From: Gemmatimonadota bacterium
Lineage (GTDB): Bacteria > Latescibacterota > UBA2968 > UBA8231
DNA length: 5,409 nt
Direction of reading: 5' to 3'
Assembly (NCBI GenBank): GCA_026706165.1
Contig: JAPOZF010000028.1
Location: 1 to 5,409, forward strand
Made by a program: the position numbers and the translations under genes. Below the pieces are notes generated by a model. It was not told the origin of the DNA. It ran no database searches and was given only the letters and a program-made list of their open reading frames with translations. Below, in pieces: positions 1 to 5,409 of this stretch. Within the stretch, counting starts at the first letter, position 1. Each line of letters begins with the position of its first letter.

Positions 1-1204
1 CGAGGAGCCCGTCGCCGTTGTAGTCCGCGGCCGAGATCGAGGCCACGAAGTTCGGAAGTGCCGCGGGGGGCAGGGTTTCGGAGCGGTCGGCGAAACGCCC
101 ATCCTCGTTGAGGAAGTAGAGACTGCGTTCGAAGGTGCGGCCCATGAAGACGTCGGGGTCGCCGTCGTTGTCGAAGTCGGCGAAGGCGGCGCTGGAACAG
201 AAGTTCTCCGGATCGAGACTGACCTCGGCCGCGATGTCCCGAAAGGTTCCGTCCCCCTGGTTGTGGAGGAGCAGGTTCTTCCCCCAGGACGGCATGACGT
301 AGATGTCGTCGTACCCGTCCCTGTCGATGTCGACGACCGATACGCCTGGTTTCTGGTAGAGGGAGGAGATGTCGAACAGGACGTGCGGTTTCTCGAACCG
401 GTTGGTGCCGGCGATCAGGTCCCGGCCCCAGGCGACGACGAGCTGCTCCTGGATCGACTCGCGCGCCCGCTTGCGGTCCGCGTCCTTCGGCAGGGCCCGG
501 TCGAGGACGTCCGAAAACAGGGGATCAGCGGCCTCGTGGGTGGTCAGGCTCTTCAGGTGCCAGCGCTCGATCCGCCAGTCCTCCCAGGCAGGCTTCGCCC
601 CACCCGGCGGCGACGCCGGGTCCGTCCCGGGTTTCCACCGGGTGGCGAGCTTGGCCGCGACCGCCAGCAGGGTTCCGCTCCGGGTGCGGGCAGCGCCGGT
701 GAAGGCGATGTCGGCCTCCCACTGCCGCCGTCCGGCGTCGAGGAAGTTCCCCCGCTCGAAATGAAATCTGGCGTGCTCGAAGTACTCGACCTGGTCGAAC
801 AGGGGAGCCCAGAGGCGCAGCGAGGATGAGGGGGCTGTGCGTGCCGCGCCGTTCAGCGGCCACTCCGACGAACGCACCGCCATGCCCCGAAGTTCCTCGC
901 CGGAGGGCGGCCCCGAGGCCGCCAGGTCGGTGAACGATACCTCGTCGGCGAACAACCCCGCCCCGGCAAGGTGGGGAAGCTGCAGATTCAGCACGTCCCT
1001 TCCGAGCTTTTTCAGGCGGGGGGTCAGGGAGAGAATCGCCTCCTCGGTGGCGAGGATCTCGGCGAAGTCCGCGGTTTCGCCGGCGCCAGCCGGGGCTGCG
1101 GCTGCCTGCCCCTGCAAATGGAGGGACATGGCCGCCGCGGCCAGCAGCAGGTTGCGTCGAAACCCCGGCCGCCCCTTGCCGGGGTCACCGGTACGGTTCC
1201 GCAT
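1..1204 (-). CDS. Exported FG-GAP/VCBS repeat protein, CRTAC1-like (3' end cut by window edge)
   Basis: About 401 residues are visible and the frame stays open to the left edge. Three calcium-loop FG-GAP motifs follow each other: DIDRDGYDD from residue 292, DFDNDGDPD from 343 and DYNGDG from 394, an exact 51-residue spacing. Between them lie phrases typical of CRTAC1/ASPIC-UnbV proteins, such as NLLLHNQGDGTF. Such repeats form beta-propeller blades in extracellular or periplasmic proteins. The N-terminus is a signal peptide: basic residues, RR at 16-17, then LLLAAAAMSL and an Ala-rich cleavage zone near 33-41; the FRRNLLL stretch is Tat-like. Residues about 139-220 (FTGAARTRSG, then WEDWRIERWHL) resemble a SnoaL/NTF2-like sheet, which is a tentative reading. 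The ATG at 1204-1202 is chosen because it supplies the signal peptide and has GGAG 10 nt upstream. It overlaps the SDR stop by 20 nt, so translational coupling is likely. The partner or ligand is unknown. Confidence 0.9.
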   Translation of the reverse strand, partial: MRNRTGDPGKGRPGFRRNLLLAAAAMSLHLQGQAAAAPAGAGETADFAEILATEEAILSLTPRLKKLGRDVLNLQLPHLAGAGLFADEVSFTDLAASGPPSGEELRGMAVRSSEWPLNGAARTAPSSSLRLWAPLFDQVEYFEHARFHFERGNFLDAGRRQWEADIAFTGAARTRSGTLLAVAAKLATRWKPGTDPASPPGGAKPAWEDWRIERWHLKSLTTHEAADPLFSDVLDRALPKDADRKRARESIQEQLVVAWGRDLIAGTNRFEKPHVLFDISSLYQKPGVSVVDIDRDGYDDIYVMPSWGKNLLLHNQGDGTFRDIAAEVSLDPENFCSSAAFADFDNDGDPDVFMGRTFERSLYFLNEDGRFADRSETLPPAALPNFVASISAADYNGDGLL

Positions 1205-1946
1205 CCCCTGCGAACTCCAGGTCGAGGATCTCCCGGGCCCTGCCGGCGTTGCAGTGCCGTTCCGCTTCCGGATCCCCGGCGATGCTGAGCACCTCGAGCC
1301 CGATCTCCTCCTTCTCGAGCGCCAGCCGGCATGCCTGCGCCAGGTCGTGGCGGCAGACACAGCTCACGTTCCACGAGCCCGGCTTCAGCGGTTCCCCCAG
1401 CTTGTTGATACCCTTCCTCAGGTCGACGATCGAGCAGGGACGCAGCACGACGATCGACATCCCGAAGGCGTCGTGGTACTGGCGGCACATCTCCTCCTGC
1501 AGCCTCTTGCTCACCGAGTAGAGGCCGGCGTCCGGCCGGCGCACCTCGGAGCTGAAGAAGACACCTTCGGGATGCACCACCTGGCAGGAACCGATGTGGA
1601 CGACCCGCCGGATCCCCCGCGTGCGCGCCGCTTCGAGCACGTTCCAGAGCCCCTTGAGATTGACCAGGAAAGGCAGGTCGTCGTCCACCCCGTAGGCGCC
1701 GGGCGCCCCCGAGAAGTACACCGCGGCGTGCACGACGGCGTCCATCCCGTCCAGAGCGCGGTCGACGGCGCCGTAGTCAGCGACATCCCCGTGGAGGACC
1801 TCGCCGCGCCATTCGCCGTCGATCCGGGCGACGGCCTTCCAGGCCTCGGCGGAACGGTCACAGGGGCGCACTTCGTGGCCGCGGGACAGGTTCTCGATGA
1901 TGGCCCGTCCAACCCAGCCGGCGCCGCCGAACACTGCGATTTTCAT
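1185..1946 (-). CDS. NAD(P)-dependent epimerase/dehydratase family protein (short extended SDR)
   Basis: This 253-residue protein has a complete SDR core. The Rossmann glycine motif is GGAGWVG (Gly7, Gly10, Gly13). An acidic residue ends beta-2 (Asp30, followed by Arg31), favouring NAD but not excluding NADP. GDVAD (53-57) is the adenine-pocket aspartate region. VVHAAV (71-76) follows beta-4, Ser120 is in HIGS, and the catalytic pair is Tyr143-x3-Lys147 (YSVSK). LRPCSIVD (168-175) sits where sugar-nucleotide SDRs usually have an LRPxxVYG-type segment. The C-terminal AGRAREILDLEF resembles the usual last helix of extended SDRs, so the protein seems complete although shorter than the roughly 310-340 residues common for GalE-like enzymes. 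The substrate cannot be read from the sequence; a nucleotide sugar is plausible. The ATG at 1946-1944 starts directly before the first beta-strand. It lies 30 nt after the preceding stop, with only weak purine-rich sequence (AAGGGCGG) upstream. A short GCCCT/AGGGC hairpin is possible in that gap. The 3' end overlaps the FG-GAP gene start. Confidence 0.93.
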   Translation of the reverse strand: MKIAVFGGAGWVGRAIIENLSRGHEVRPCDRSAEAWKAVARIDGEWRGEVLHGDVADYGAVDRALDGMDAVVHAAVYFSGAPGAYGVDDDLPFLVNLKGLWNVLEAARTRGIRRVVHIGSCQVVHPEGVFFSSEVRRPDAGLYSVSKRLQEEMCRQYHDAFGMSIVVLRPCSIVDLRKGINKLGEPLKPGSWNVSCVCRHDLAQACRLALEKEEIGLEVLSIAGDPEAERHCNAGRAREILDLEFAGDAEPYR

Positions 1947-1976
1947 CGTTTGTGAGCCGCCCTTGGCGAGGCAGGG

Positions 1977-3968
1977 CTAGTATGCCAGGGACACCAGCCG
2001 CTCGACGCTGAATTCGCCGTCATCGGTGTCGACCTGCAGGCGCAGGATGTAGATGCCGGGGGGCAGGAGTTCGCCGCGGCCGTTGCGGCCGTCCCACTGA
2101 ACCCGGTGGGGACCGCTGGCGAGCGGCTCGAGCGGCAGGTCGGCCACGGACGCCCCGGTCAGATCGTGGATCAGGATGCTCGCCGGCACCGCGTCGGAGA
2201 GGTTGACGAGATCGAATTCCAACCCGAGGAGATCGTTGATTCCGTCGGCGTTGGGAGTGAACACCGGAGAGGAGAGGTGGAGATGGTCGAGGGTTTTCGC
2301 GGCGACGTCGGAGAGCTCGACGCTCAGCGAGTTGTTGTCGATGCGGAAGTCGGGATCGCCGGGGGCGAGCAGCTGGGGCACCTCCCAGGGTCTCCCGCTG
2401 TCGAAGACGCGCCCCCTGAACTCGGTCCCGAAGCTGTAGACTCTGGCGTCAAAGAAGATCTCGACGAGGTCGCCGGTATTGCGGTCGTCCATGCGCGGAA
2501 TCCGCACCGTGAATCCGTTTGGCGCGATCTCCTGCTCCCATTCCGATGCCTCGAGCTGCCGGCCTTCGACCGCCACTGAAACGACGCTGTCCACGAGGGC
2601 CGGGGTTTCGATGCGAATGCTGTCGAATCCCAGGTCTCCAACCGAGATTTCGGTGAAGAACACGAAGGTGAAACGGGAGGTTTGGCGGGCAGGCACGGCA
2701 CCGGGGCCGATTTCGGCGACGCCGCCGGTGACGATGGGGGGCTGCGACACGGAGAACTCGAAGAAGTCGAGGCGCCCCCCCGACAGGAAATCGGCGCTGA
2801 GCTGGGCATAGCGGCGAGGCCGCCACTGAGGGAGAACCTGCTCCCCGTTTACGAACGCGAGGACCGAACTCCAGTGGGACCAGTTGTCGAGGTCGGGGGC
2901 GATTCCAGCCTGTTCCCCGGTTTCGAGGCTGAAGTACTCGGAGCGGCCAAGGGGCTGTCCCTCGGCGTTCAGCCGGCTTCGCTCCCTGCCGCGGAAGGTG
3001 TTGCGGAAATAGAGGTTGGGGTCCGTAGTGTCGCCGGCGCGCACCCTGATATCGACGCTCGCACCGGGATGGAGACCCCCCGACCAAGTCACCGGGCCGA
3101 GGGTTCCGGGTTCGCCGAAGTCAATGAGGTTGGTTGTGTAGTTGGCGGCGTTGGCGAAGCCCTCGAAGAGCAGCTCGAACTCGGCGATCTCCCAGTTTCC
3201 TATCGGGGCGATGAATATGACCTCCTTCACCGGCTCGTCGTCGAACTCGAACTCGAGCAGGGGTTCGTTGTTCTCCGCCACCTCGGACACGAGGTCGAAG
3301 GAGCCGGTTATGAAAACCGCCGAATCGGTGCGGTTGCCGAAGGTCCGGTCCTGCTTGCCGAACTTGAGCGGGTCGCCGTCGCTGATGCCGAGAGTGTAGG
3401 TGGGGATGAAGCGGTTTTCCTCGTTCCCGGGGATCGGGTAGATCCGAATCCGCTGCAGCGGGTAGGCCCCGGGAAGAACCATGTGGATGTATTTGCAGTA
3501 GTTGGGCCGCTTGACGCAGAAGGGGGAGCCGGCCGCCTCGAGGCTGACCTCGGCCTCCCATGGCGGCACCCCGCCATTGTAGGCCGTCTCCGGATCCCCG
3601 TCGAGAAGGTTGAGCAAGGCCTCGTCGGTTCCCCATCCCTGCCGGCCGGGGTGCCGGACCTGGATGAGGCCGCCCCGGTCGACTATCTCCGGGGTAAGGT
3701 TGGCGAGCGTCAACAGGTCGGCGCGGACGGAGTCGGGCTCGATCACCACGAGATGGGCGTTCCCGAACGGGGCGCTGTGGGTTTCGCGCCAGGGCAGCTG
3801 CACGAACCGGATCGACCCCGCCGGGGCGCCGAGCCTGTCGGCATCGGGGGGCGGCAGGCTCTCGCCGCCGAGGCGGTAGATCGTCAGTCCTGCGATCGGG
3901 ACCGGGGCGCCAAAGCCGGCCACCAACGCGCAGGCGAGGAAGCATAATCGCGGGAATCGGCTGCTCAC
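1977..3968 (-). CDS. Secreted multidomain protein: discoidin-like N-terminal region and FlgD-Ig/CHU_C-like C-terminal domain
   Basis: The product has 663 residues. Residues 1-27 form a Sec-type signal peptide (Arg4, Arg7, then a hydrophobic LCFLACALVAGFG core); no proper lipobox is seen. Residues about 118-270 look like an F5/8-type C (discoidin-like) carbohydrate or surface-binding fold: NLLDGDPETAYN, then LQRIRIYPIP and PTYTLGISDGD. The mature part has only two cysteines, C151 and C158, probably a disulfide. Residues about 275-410 form a second beta-rich region (TNLIDFGEPG, AGDTTDPNLYFRN, WRPRRYAQLSADFLS). The end, 569-663, matches a FlgD-Ig or CHU_C-type domain: FTPNADGIND at 570-579, ILIHDLTG, VQWDGRNGRGELLPPGIYILRL and a terminal RLVSLAY. 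In Bacteroidota such ends act as type IX secretion sorting domains; elsewhere they may be plain Ig-like modules. I infer a surface or extracellular binding protein. I see no catalytic motif. The start is GTG with a perfect AGGAGG 8 nt upstream. Confidence 0.92.
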   Translation of the reverse strand: MSSRFPRLCFLACALVAGFGAPVPIAGLTIYRLGGESLPPPDADRLGAPAGSIRFVQLPWRETHSAPFGNAHLVVIEPDSVRADLLTLANLTPEIVDRGGLIQVRHPGRQGWGTDEALLNLLDGDPETAYNGGVPPWEAEVSLEAAGSPFCVKRPNYCKYIHMVLPGAYPLQRIRIYPIPGNEENRFIPTYTLGISDGDPLKFGKQDRTFGNRTDSAVFITGSFDLVSEVAENNEPLLEFEFDDEPVKEVIFIAPIGNWEIAEFELLFEGFANAANYTTNLIDFGEPGTLGPVTWSGGLHPGASVDIRVRAGDTTDPNLYFRNTFRGRERSRLNAEGQPLGRSEYFSLETGEQAGIAPDLDNWSHWSSVLAFVNGEQVLPQWRPRRYAQLSADFLSGGRLDFFEFSVSQPPIVTGGVAEIGPGAVPARQTSRFTFVFFTEISVGDLGFDSIRIETPALVDSVVSVAVEGRQLEASEWEQEIAPNGFTVRIPRMDDRNTGDLVEIFFDARVYSFGTEFRGRVFDSGRPWEVPQLLAPGDPDFRIDNNSLSVELSDVAAKTLDHLHLSSPVFTPNADGINDLLGLEFDLVNLSDAVPASILIHDLTGASVADLPLEPLASGPHRVQWDGRNGRGELLPPGIYILRLQVDTDDGEFSVERLVSLAY

Positions 3969-3976
3969 GGGGAAAT

Positions 3977-3982
3977 CCTCCT
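3977..3982 (-). promoter_or_regulatory. Shine-Dalgarno site for the secreted protein gene
   Basis: AGGAGG read on the minus strand lies 8 nt before the GTG at 3968-3966. This is the best ribosome binding site in the window. It fixes the non-ATG start, which also gives a clean signal peptide immediately downstream. Confidence 0.85.
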
Positions 3983-4167
3983 AACCGCCGCCTGCAAACA
4001 AAGCGCTGCAAAGAATGTCGGGGATGAAACCGGCGTGCAACCTGCAGTCATGCAAGGAGCAGCTTCGGGCCCGCCTTGTGCGCGGGACTCGCGGTTTGCC
4101 GGGGATGGGGCCATTGGTCGATTGCTGCCGATGGTTGACTGCAGCCGGGGAATCACAGGAGGATCCT
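3983..4167 (-). other. Intergenic region between the TPR gene and the secreted-protein gene
   Basis: This is the only sizeable gap in the window. I find no hairpin followed by a T-tract on the minus strand after the TPR gene stop, and no convincing -35/-10 pair. It is rich in TGCA words: CTGCAG twice and TTGCA four times on the minus strand. It also holds a 9-bp inverted repeat, CTGCAGTCA at 4042-4050 and TGACTGCAG at 4136-4144, which could be an operator or chance. A 63-codon minus-strand ORF (4156-3965, GTG start) spans the gap. It has AAGGA 7 nt before its start and ends in a GTGA overlap with the next gene. However, by hand count about 60% of its codons end in G or C, against about 83% in the first 60 codons of the adjacent TPR gene, and the peptide shows no recognisable features, so I do not call it a gene. 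Confidence 0.6.
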
Positions 4168-4635
4168 TCAGCCTTCGTCGAAGCTGATACCGCCCTTGGT
4201 GGCCTTGCGGAAATACTCCTCGACTTTCTCCCGCGAACGCGGATAGTCGCGGCGGATCTCCTCGACGACAGGGCGGATTTCCTCCGCGTCGGCTCCCATG
4301 TCGAGCAGCAGCCGGGCGTACACGAACAGGAGCGCCTCGCTGCGCCGGTTGACCTCGAGGGCCTTCTCGAGATGGCGGCGCGCCTCGTGCAGTCTTCCCT
4401 GGTCGGCGAGGGCCTTGCCCATCATCAGGTTGGGGCCCGCGCCCTCGGGATAGAGCTCGAGCAGCACTTCCGACAACTGCTGCAGCGATTGTCCGTAGAG
4501 CTGCGGGTTGCCCCTGGCTTCGTCGCGCGACGCGAGGTGTCCGTAGGTGCGGGACTGGTGCCGCTCGAACAGGCCGATGGCCGCTCCAAGGACGGCGAGA
4601 TAGAGCAGGAAGCGAAGCGACTTGAGATAGCGCAC
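4168..4635 (-). CDS. Membrane-anchored TPR protein, small
   Basis: The 155-residue product starts with RYLKS and a single hydrophobic segment at about residues 7-23 (LRFLLYLAVLGAAIGLF). This is probably an uncleaved signal anchor placing the rest outside the cytoplasm. A canonical TPR follows at about 66-99: Gly73, Ala85 and Ala92 sit at consensus positions 8, 20 and 27, within GKALADQGRLHEARRHLEKAL. The helices before it (44-61, QSLQQLSEVLLELYP) and after it (100-133, ALLFVYARLLLDMGA, then VVEEIRRDYP) look like degenerate TPR units. The role is therefore protein-protein scaffolding; the partner is unknown. The GTG at 4635-4633 begins 5 nt after the stop of the upstream membrane protein gene, with AAGGA (4651-4647) 11 nt upstream, inside that gene's end. 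Translational coupling and joint function with the membrane protein are likely. The same frame is open further upstream, but there it runs antiphase through the membrane protein gene, so GTG is preferred. Codon use is strongly G/C at third positions. Confidence 0.85.
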   Translation of the reverse strand: MRYLKSLRFLLYLAVLGAAIGLFERHQSRTYGHLASRDEARGNPQLYGQSLQQLSEVLLELYPEGAGPNLMMGKALADQGRLHEARRHLEKALEVNRRSEALLFVYARLLLDMGADAEEIRPVVEEIRRDYPRSREKVEEYFRKATKGGISFDEG

Positions 4636-4640
4636 GAGAC

Positions 4641-5409
4641 CTAAAGTCCTTCCTGGACTTCCTTCTTGCGGACCTTCCAGATGAAGGCGTCGTAGTAGTA
4701 GTGAAGCAGGGAGAACGAGGCGATCAGGGAATAGCTGAACAGGTCGTAGTTTGTGTTGTAGCCGATGACGCCGAACCCGAAATCGCGCGCGTACCCTTCC
4801 GACAGGGCGTGGTAAACGAGGGCGTAAGCCGCGCAAAGCAGCAGGAAGGCCTTGACATTCCCCGGCCTGGCGAGGTAGGCGAGCAGGGGCGATTCCCCTC
4901 CCATGCGCTCGAGCTTGTTCCTCAGGTAGAAATAGACCATGACGATGTACTGCATGCCGTGCATGACGCGGTGGGCGAAAGCGAACACGAGCAGGTAGGT
5001 CGTGGAGAAGCTGGCGTAGTACCACAGGAAGTAGCTGGAGAACAGAAACAGGTACTTGAGGGGATTCAGGGTGTGCCCCCGCCGCAGGCACCAGATGACG
5101 TGCCCGGCGTAGGCCACGAGGAAGACAATCGTCGCCGTCCACGACATCGCGTGGATGGTCCGAACCGTTTCGGCGCTGACCGGGATGTGCATCTCGTGGA
5201 CCATGCGCACCCAGATCACCGAGAACATCGGCGATACCACGAGCATGTTGACGAACAGGATCCAGTTGAACAGCAGGTCGAACCTGGCGGTGACCGCCGC
5301 TCCCGCCCTGGCCTTGAAGTCGTAGATCCTCGCGAACCCGTACTGCTGCATCAGGCTGTGCTGGTGGTCCCAGAGGCTGACGATGAGGACCAGGGTCAGC
5401 GGGGCGTAG
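4641..5409 (-). CDS. Polytopic membrane protein with His motifs, family not recognised (5' end cut by window edge)
   Basis: The visible 255 residues are read in frame from 5408; the start lies outside the window. An ATG at 5351-5349 is probably internal, because the codons before it encode a hydrophobic stretch (YAPLTLVLIVSLW) running into a polar WDHQHSLMQQYG motif. Numbering from the edge, hydrophobic segments lie at about 1-13 (partial), 44-67, 84-109, 117-144, 146-162, 187-201 and 222-243, giving around six to seven helices. Histidines recur at helix ends: HQH at 15-17, HRVMHGMQY at 146-154 and LHYYYDAFIWKVR at 235-247. Such spaced His, Gln and Asp residues could bind a metal or haem, as in membrane hydroxylases or desaturases, but no standard HxxHH set is seen, so this is inference. 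The C-terminus is short and basic (KVRKKEVQEGL). The TPR gene follows 5 nt downstream. Confidence 0.85.
   Translation of the reverse strand, partial: YAPLTLVLIVSLWDHQHSLMQQYGFARIYDFKARAGAAVTARFDLLFNWILFVNMLVVSPMFSVIWVRMVHEMHIPVSAETVRTIHAMSWTATIVFLVAYAGHVIWCLRRGHTLNPLKYLFLFSSYFLWYYASFSTTYLLVFAFAHRVMHGMQYIVMVYFYLRNKLERMGGESPLLAYLARPGNVKAFLLLCAAYALVYHALSEGYARDFGFGVIGYNTNYDLFSYSLIASFSLLHYYYDAFIWKVRKKEVQEGL

Noticed and set aside
263..829. Plus-strand ORF of 188 codons
   Set aside because: It is antisense to the FG-GAP protein; its repeated Val/Asp run is the complement of the Asp-rich calcium loops.
837..1955. Plus-strand ORF of 372 codons
   Set aside because: It lies antisense to the SDR and FG-GAP genes, whose proteins carry clear family motifs. 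It is low-complexity Pro/Arg/Val-rich sequence of the kind expected from the complement of G/C-biased codons.
2682..3947. Plus-strand ORF of 421 codons
   Set aside because: It is antisense to the secreted protein, has no recognisable domain, and its composition (Gly, Val, Glu, Asp-rich) fits an antisense shadow.
3926..3950. Lipoprotein signal at Cys13 of the secreted protein
   Set aside because: The residues before the Cys (FLA) do not fit the lipobox consensus and the Cys sits inside the hydrophobic core, not at its end.
3121..4011. Minus-strand ORF of 296 codons in another frame of the secreted protein
   Set aside because: It is Arg/Pro-rich, lacks a signal peptide or domain, and the overlapping frame has a strong SD and recognisable domains.
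4021..4040. Possible sigma70 promoter on the minus strand (TTGCAC, then CATTCT at 17 nt)
   Set aside because: Each box matches consensus at only three of six positions, which is expected by chance in this region.
4015..4644. Plus-strand ORF of 209 codons
   Set aside because: It covers the intergenic gap and runs antisense through the whole TPR gene, with no motifs of its own.
4636..5142. Upstream extension of the TPR reading frame into the membrane protein gene
   Set aside because: The extension is Arg/Pro/Leu-rich shadow sequence in another frame of the membrane protein; the TPR protein proper begins at the GTG at 4635.
5349..5351. ATG as the start of the membrane protein
   Set aside because: The frame is open to the window edge and encodes a hydrophobic segment and HQH motif just before this Met, so it is probably internal.

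Overview
This 5.4-kb, GC-rich window looks like bacterial chromosome. All five genes I can support lie on the minus strand, so transcription runs from the right edge to the left. In that order they are: (1) a multi-pass membrane protein with conserved-looking His motifs, whose start lies beyond the right edge; (2) a small membrane-anchored TPR protein with a GTG start; (3) after a gap of about 200 nt, a 663-residue secreted protein with a discoidin-like N-terminal half and a FlgD-Ig/CHU_C-like C-terminal domain; (4) a short extended-type SDR (NAD(P)-dependent epimerase/dehydratase family); (5) an exported FG-GAP/VCBS repeat protein of the CRTAC1 type, cut by the left edge.

The spacing suggests two transcriptional blocks. 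Membrane protein and TPR protein are 5 nt apart. The secreted protein, SDR and FG-GAP gene are separated by 30 nt and then by a 20-nt overlap. The 199 nt between the blocks holds a strong Shine-Dalgarno site for the secreted protein, no clear terminator or sigma70 promoter, and one marginal small ORF.

The mix of CRTAC1-like FG-GAP proteins, TPR proteins and FlgD/CHU_C-type C-terminal domains, with strong G/C preference at third codon positions, suggests an uncultured high-GC lineage of the FCB/PVC/Acidobacteria kind (for example Latescibacterota-, Eisenbacteria- or planctomycete-like). This is inference from domain types only; there is no rRNA or marker gene here.

Functionally the cluster looks like an envelope or surface module: two exported beta-rich adhesion-type proteins, an SDR that could act on a nucleotide sugar or similar metabolite, and an inner-membrane pair. 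No mobile element, CRISPR array, tRNA, rRNA or defence gene is visible. Nothing proves a new system. The least explained parts are the His-motif membrane protein with its TPR partner, and the N-terminal half of the FG-GAP protein.
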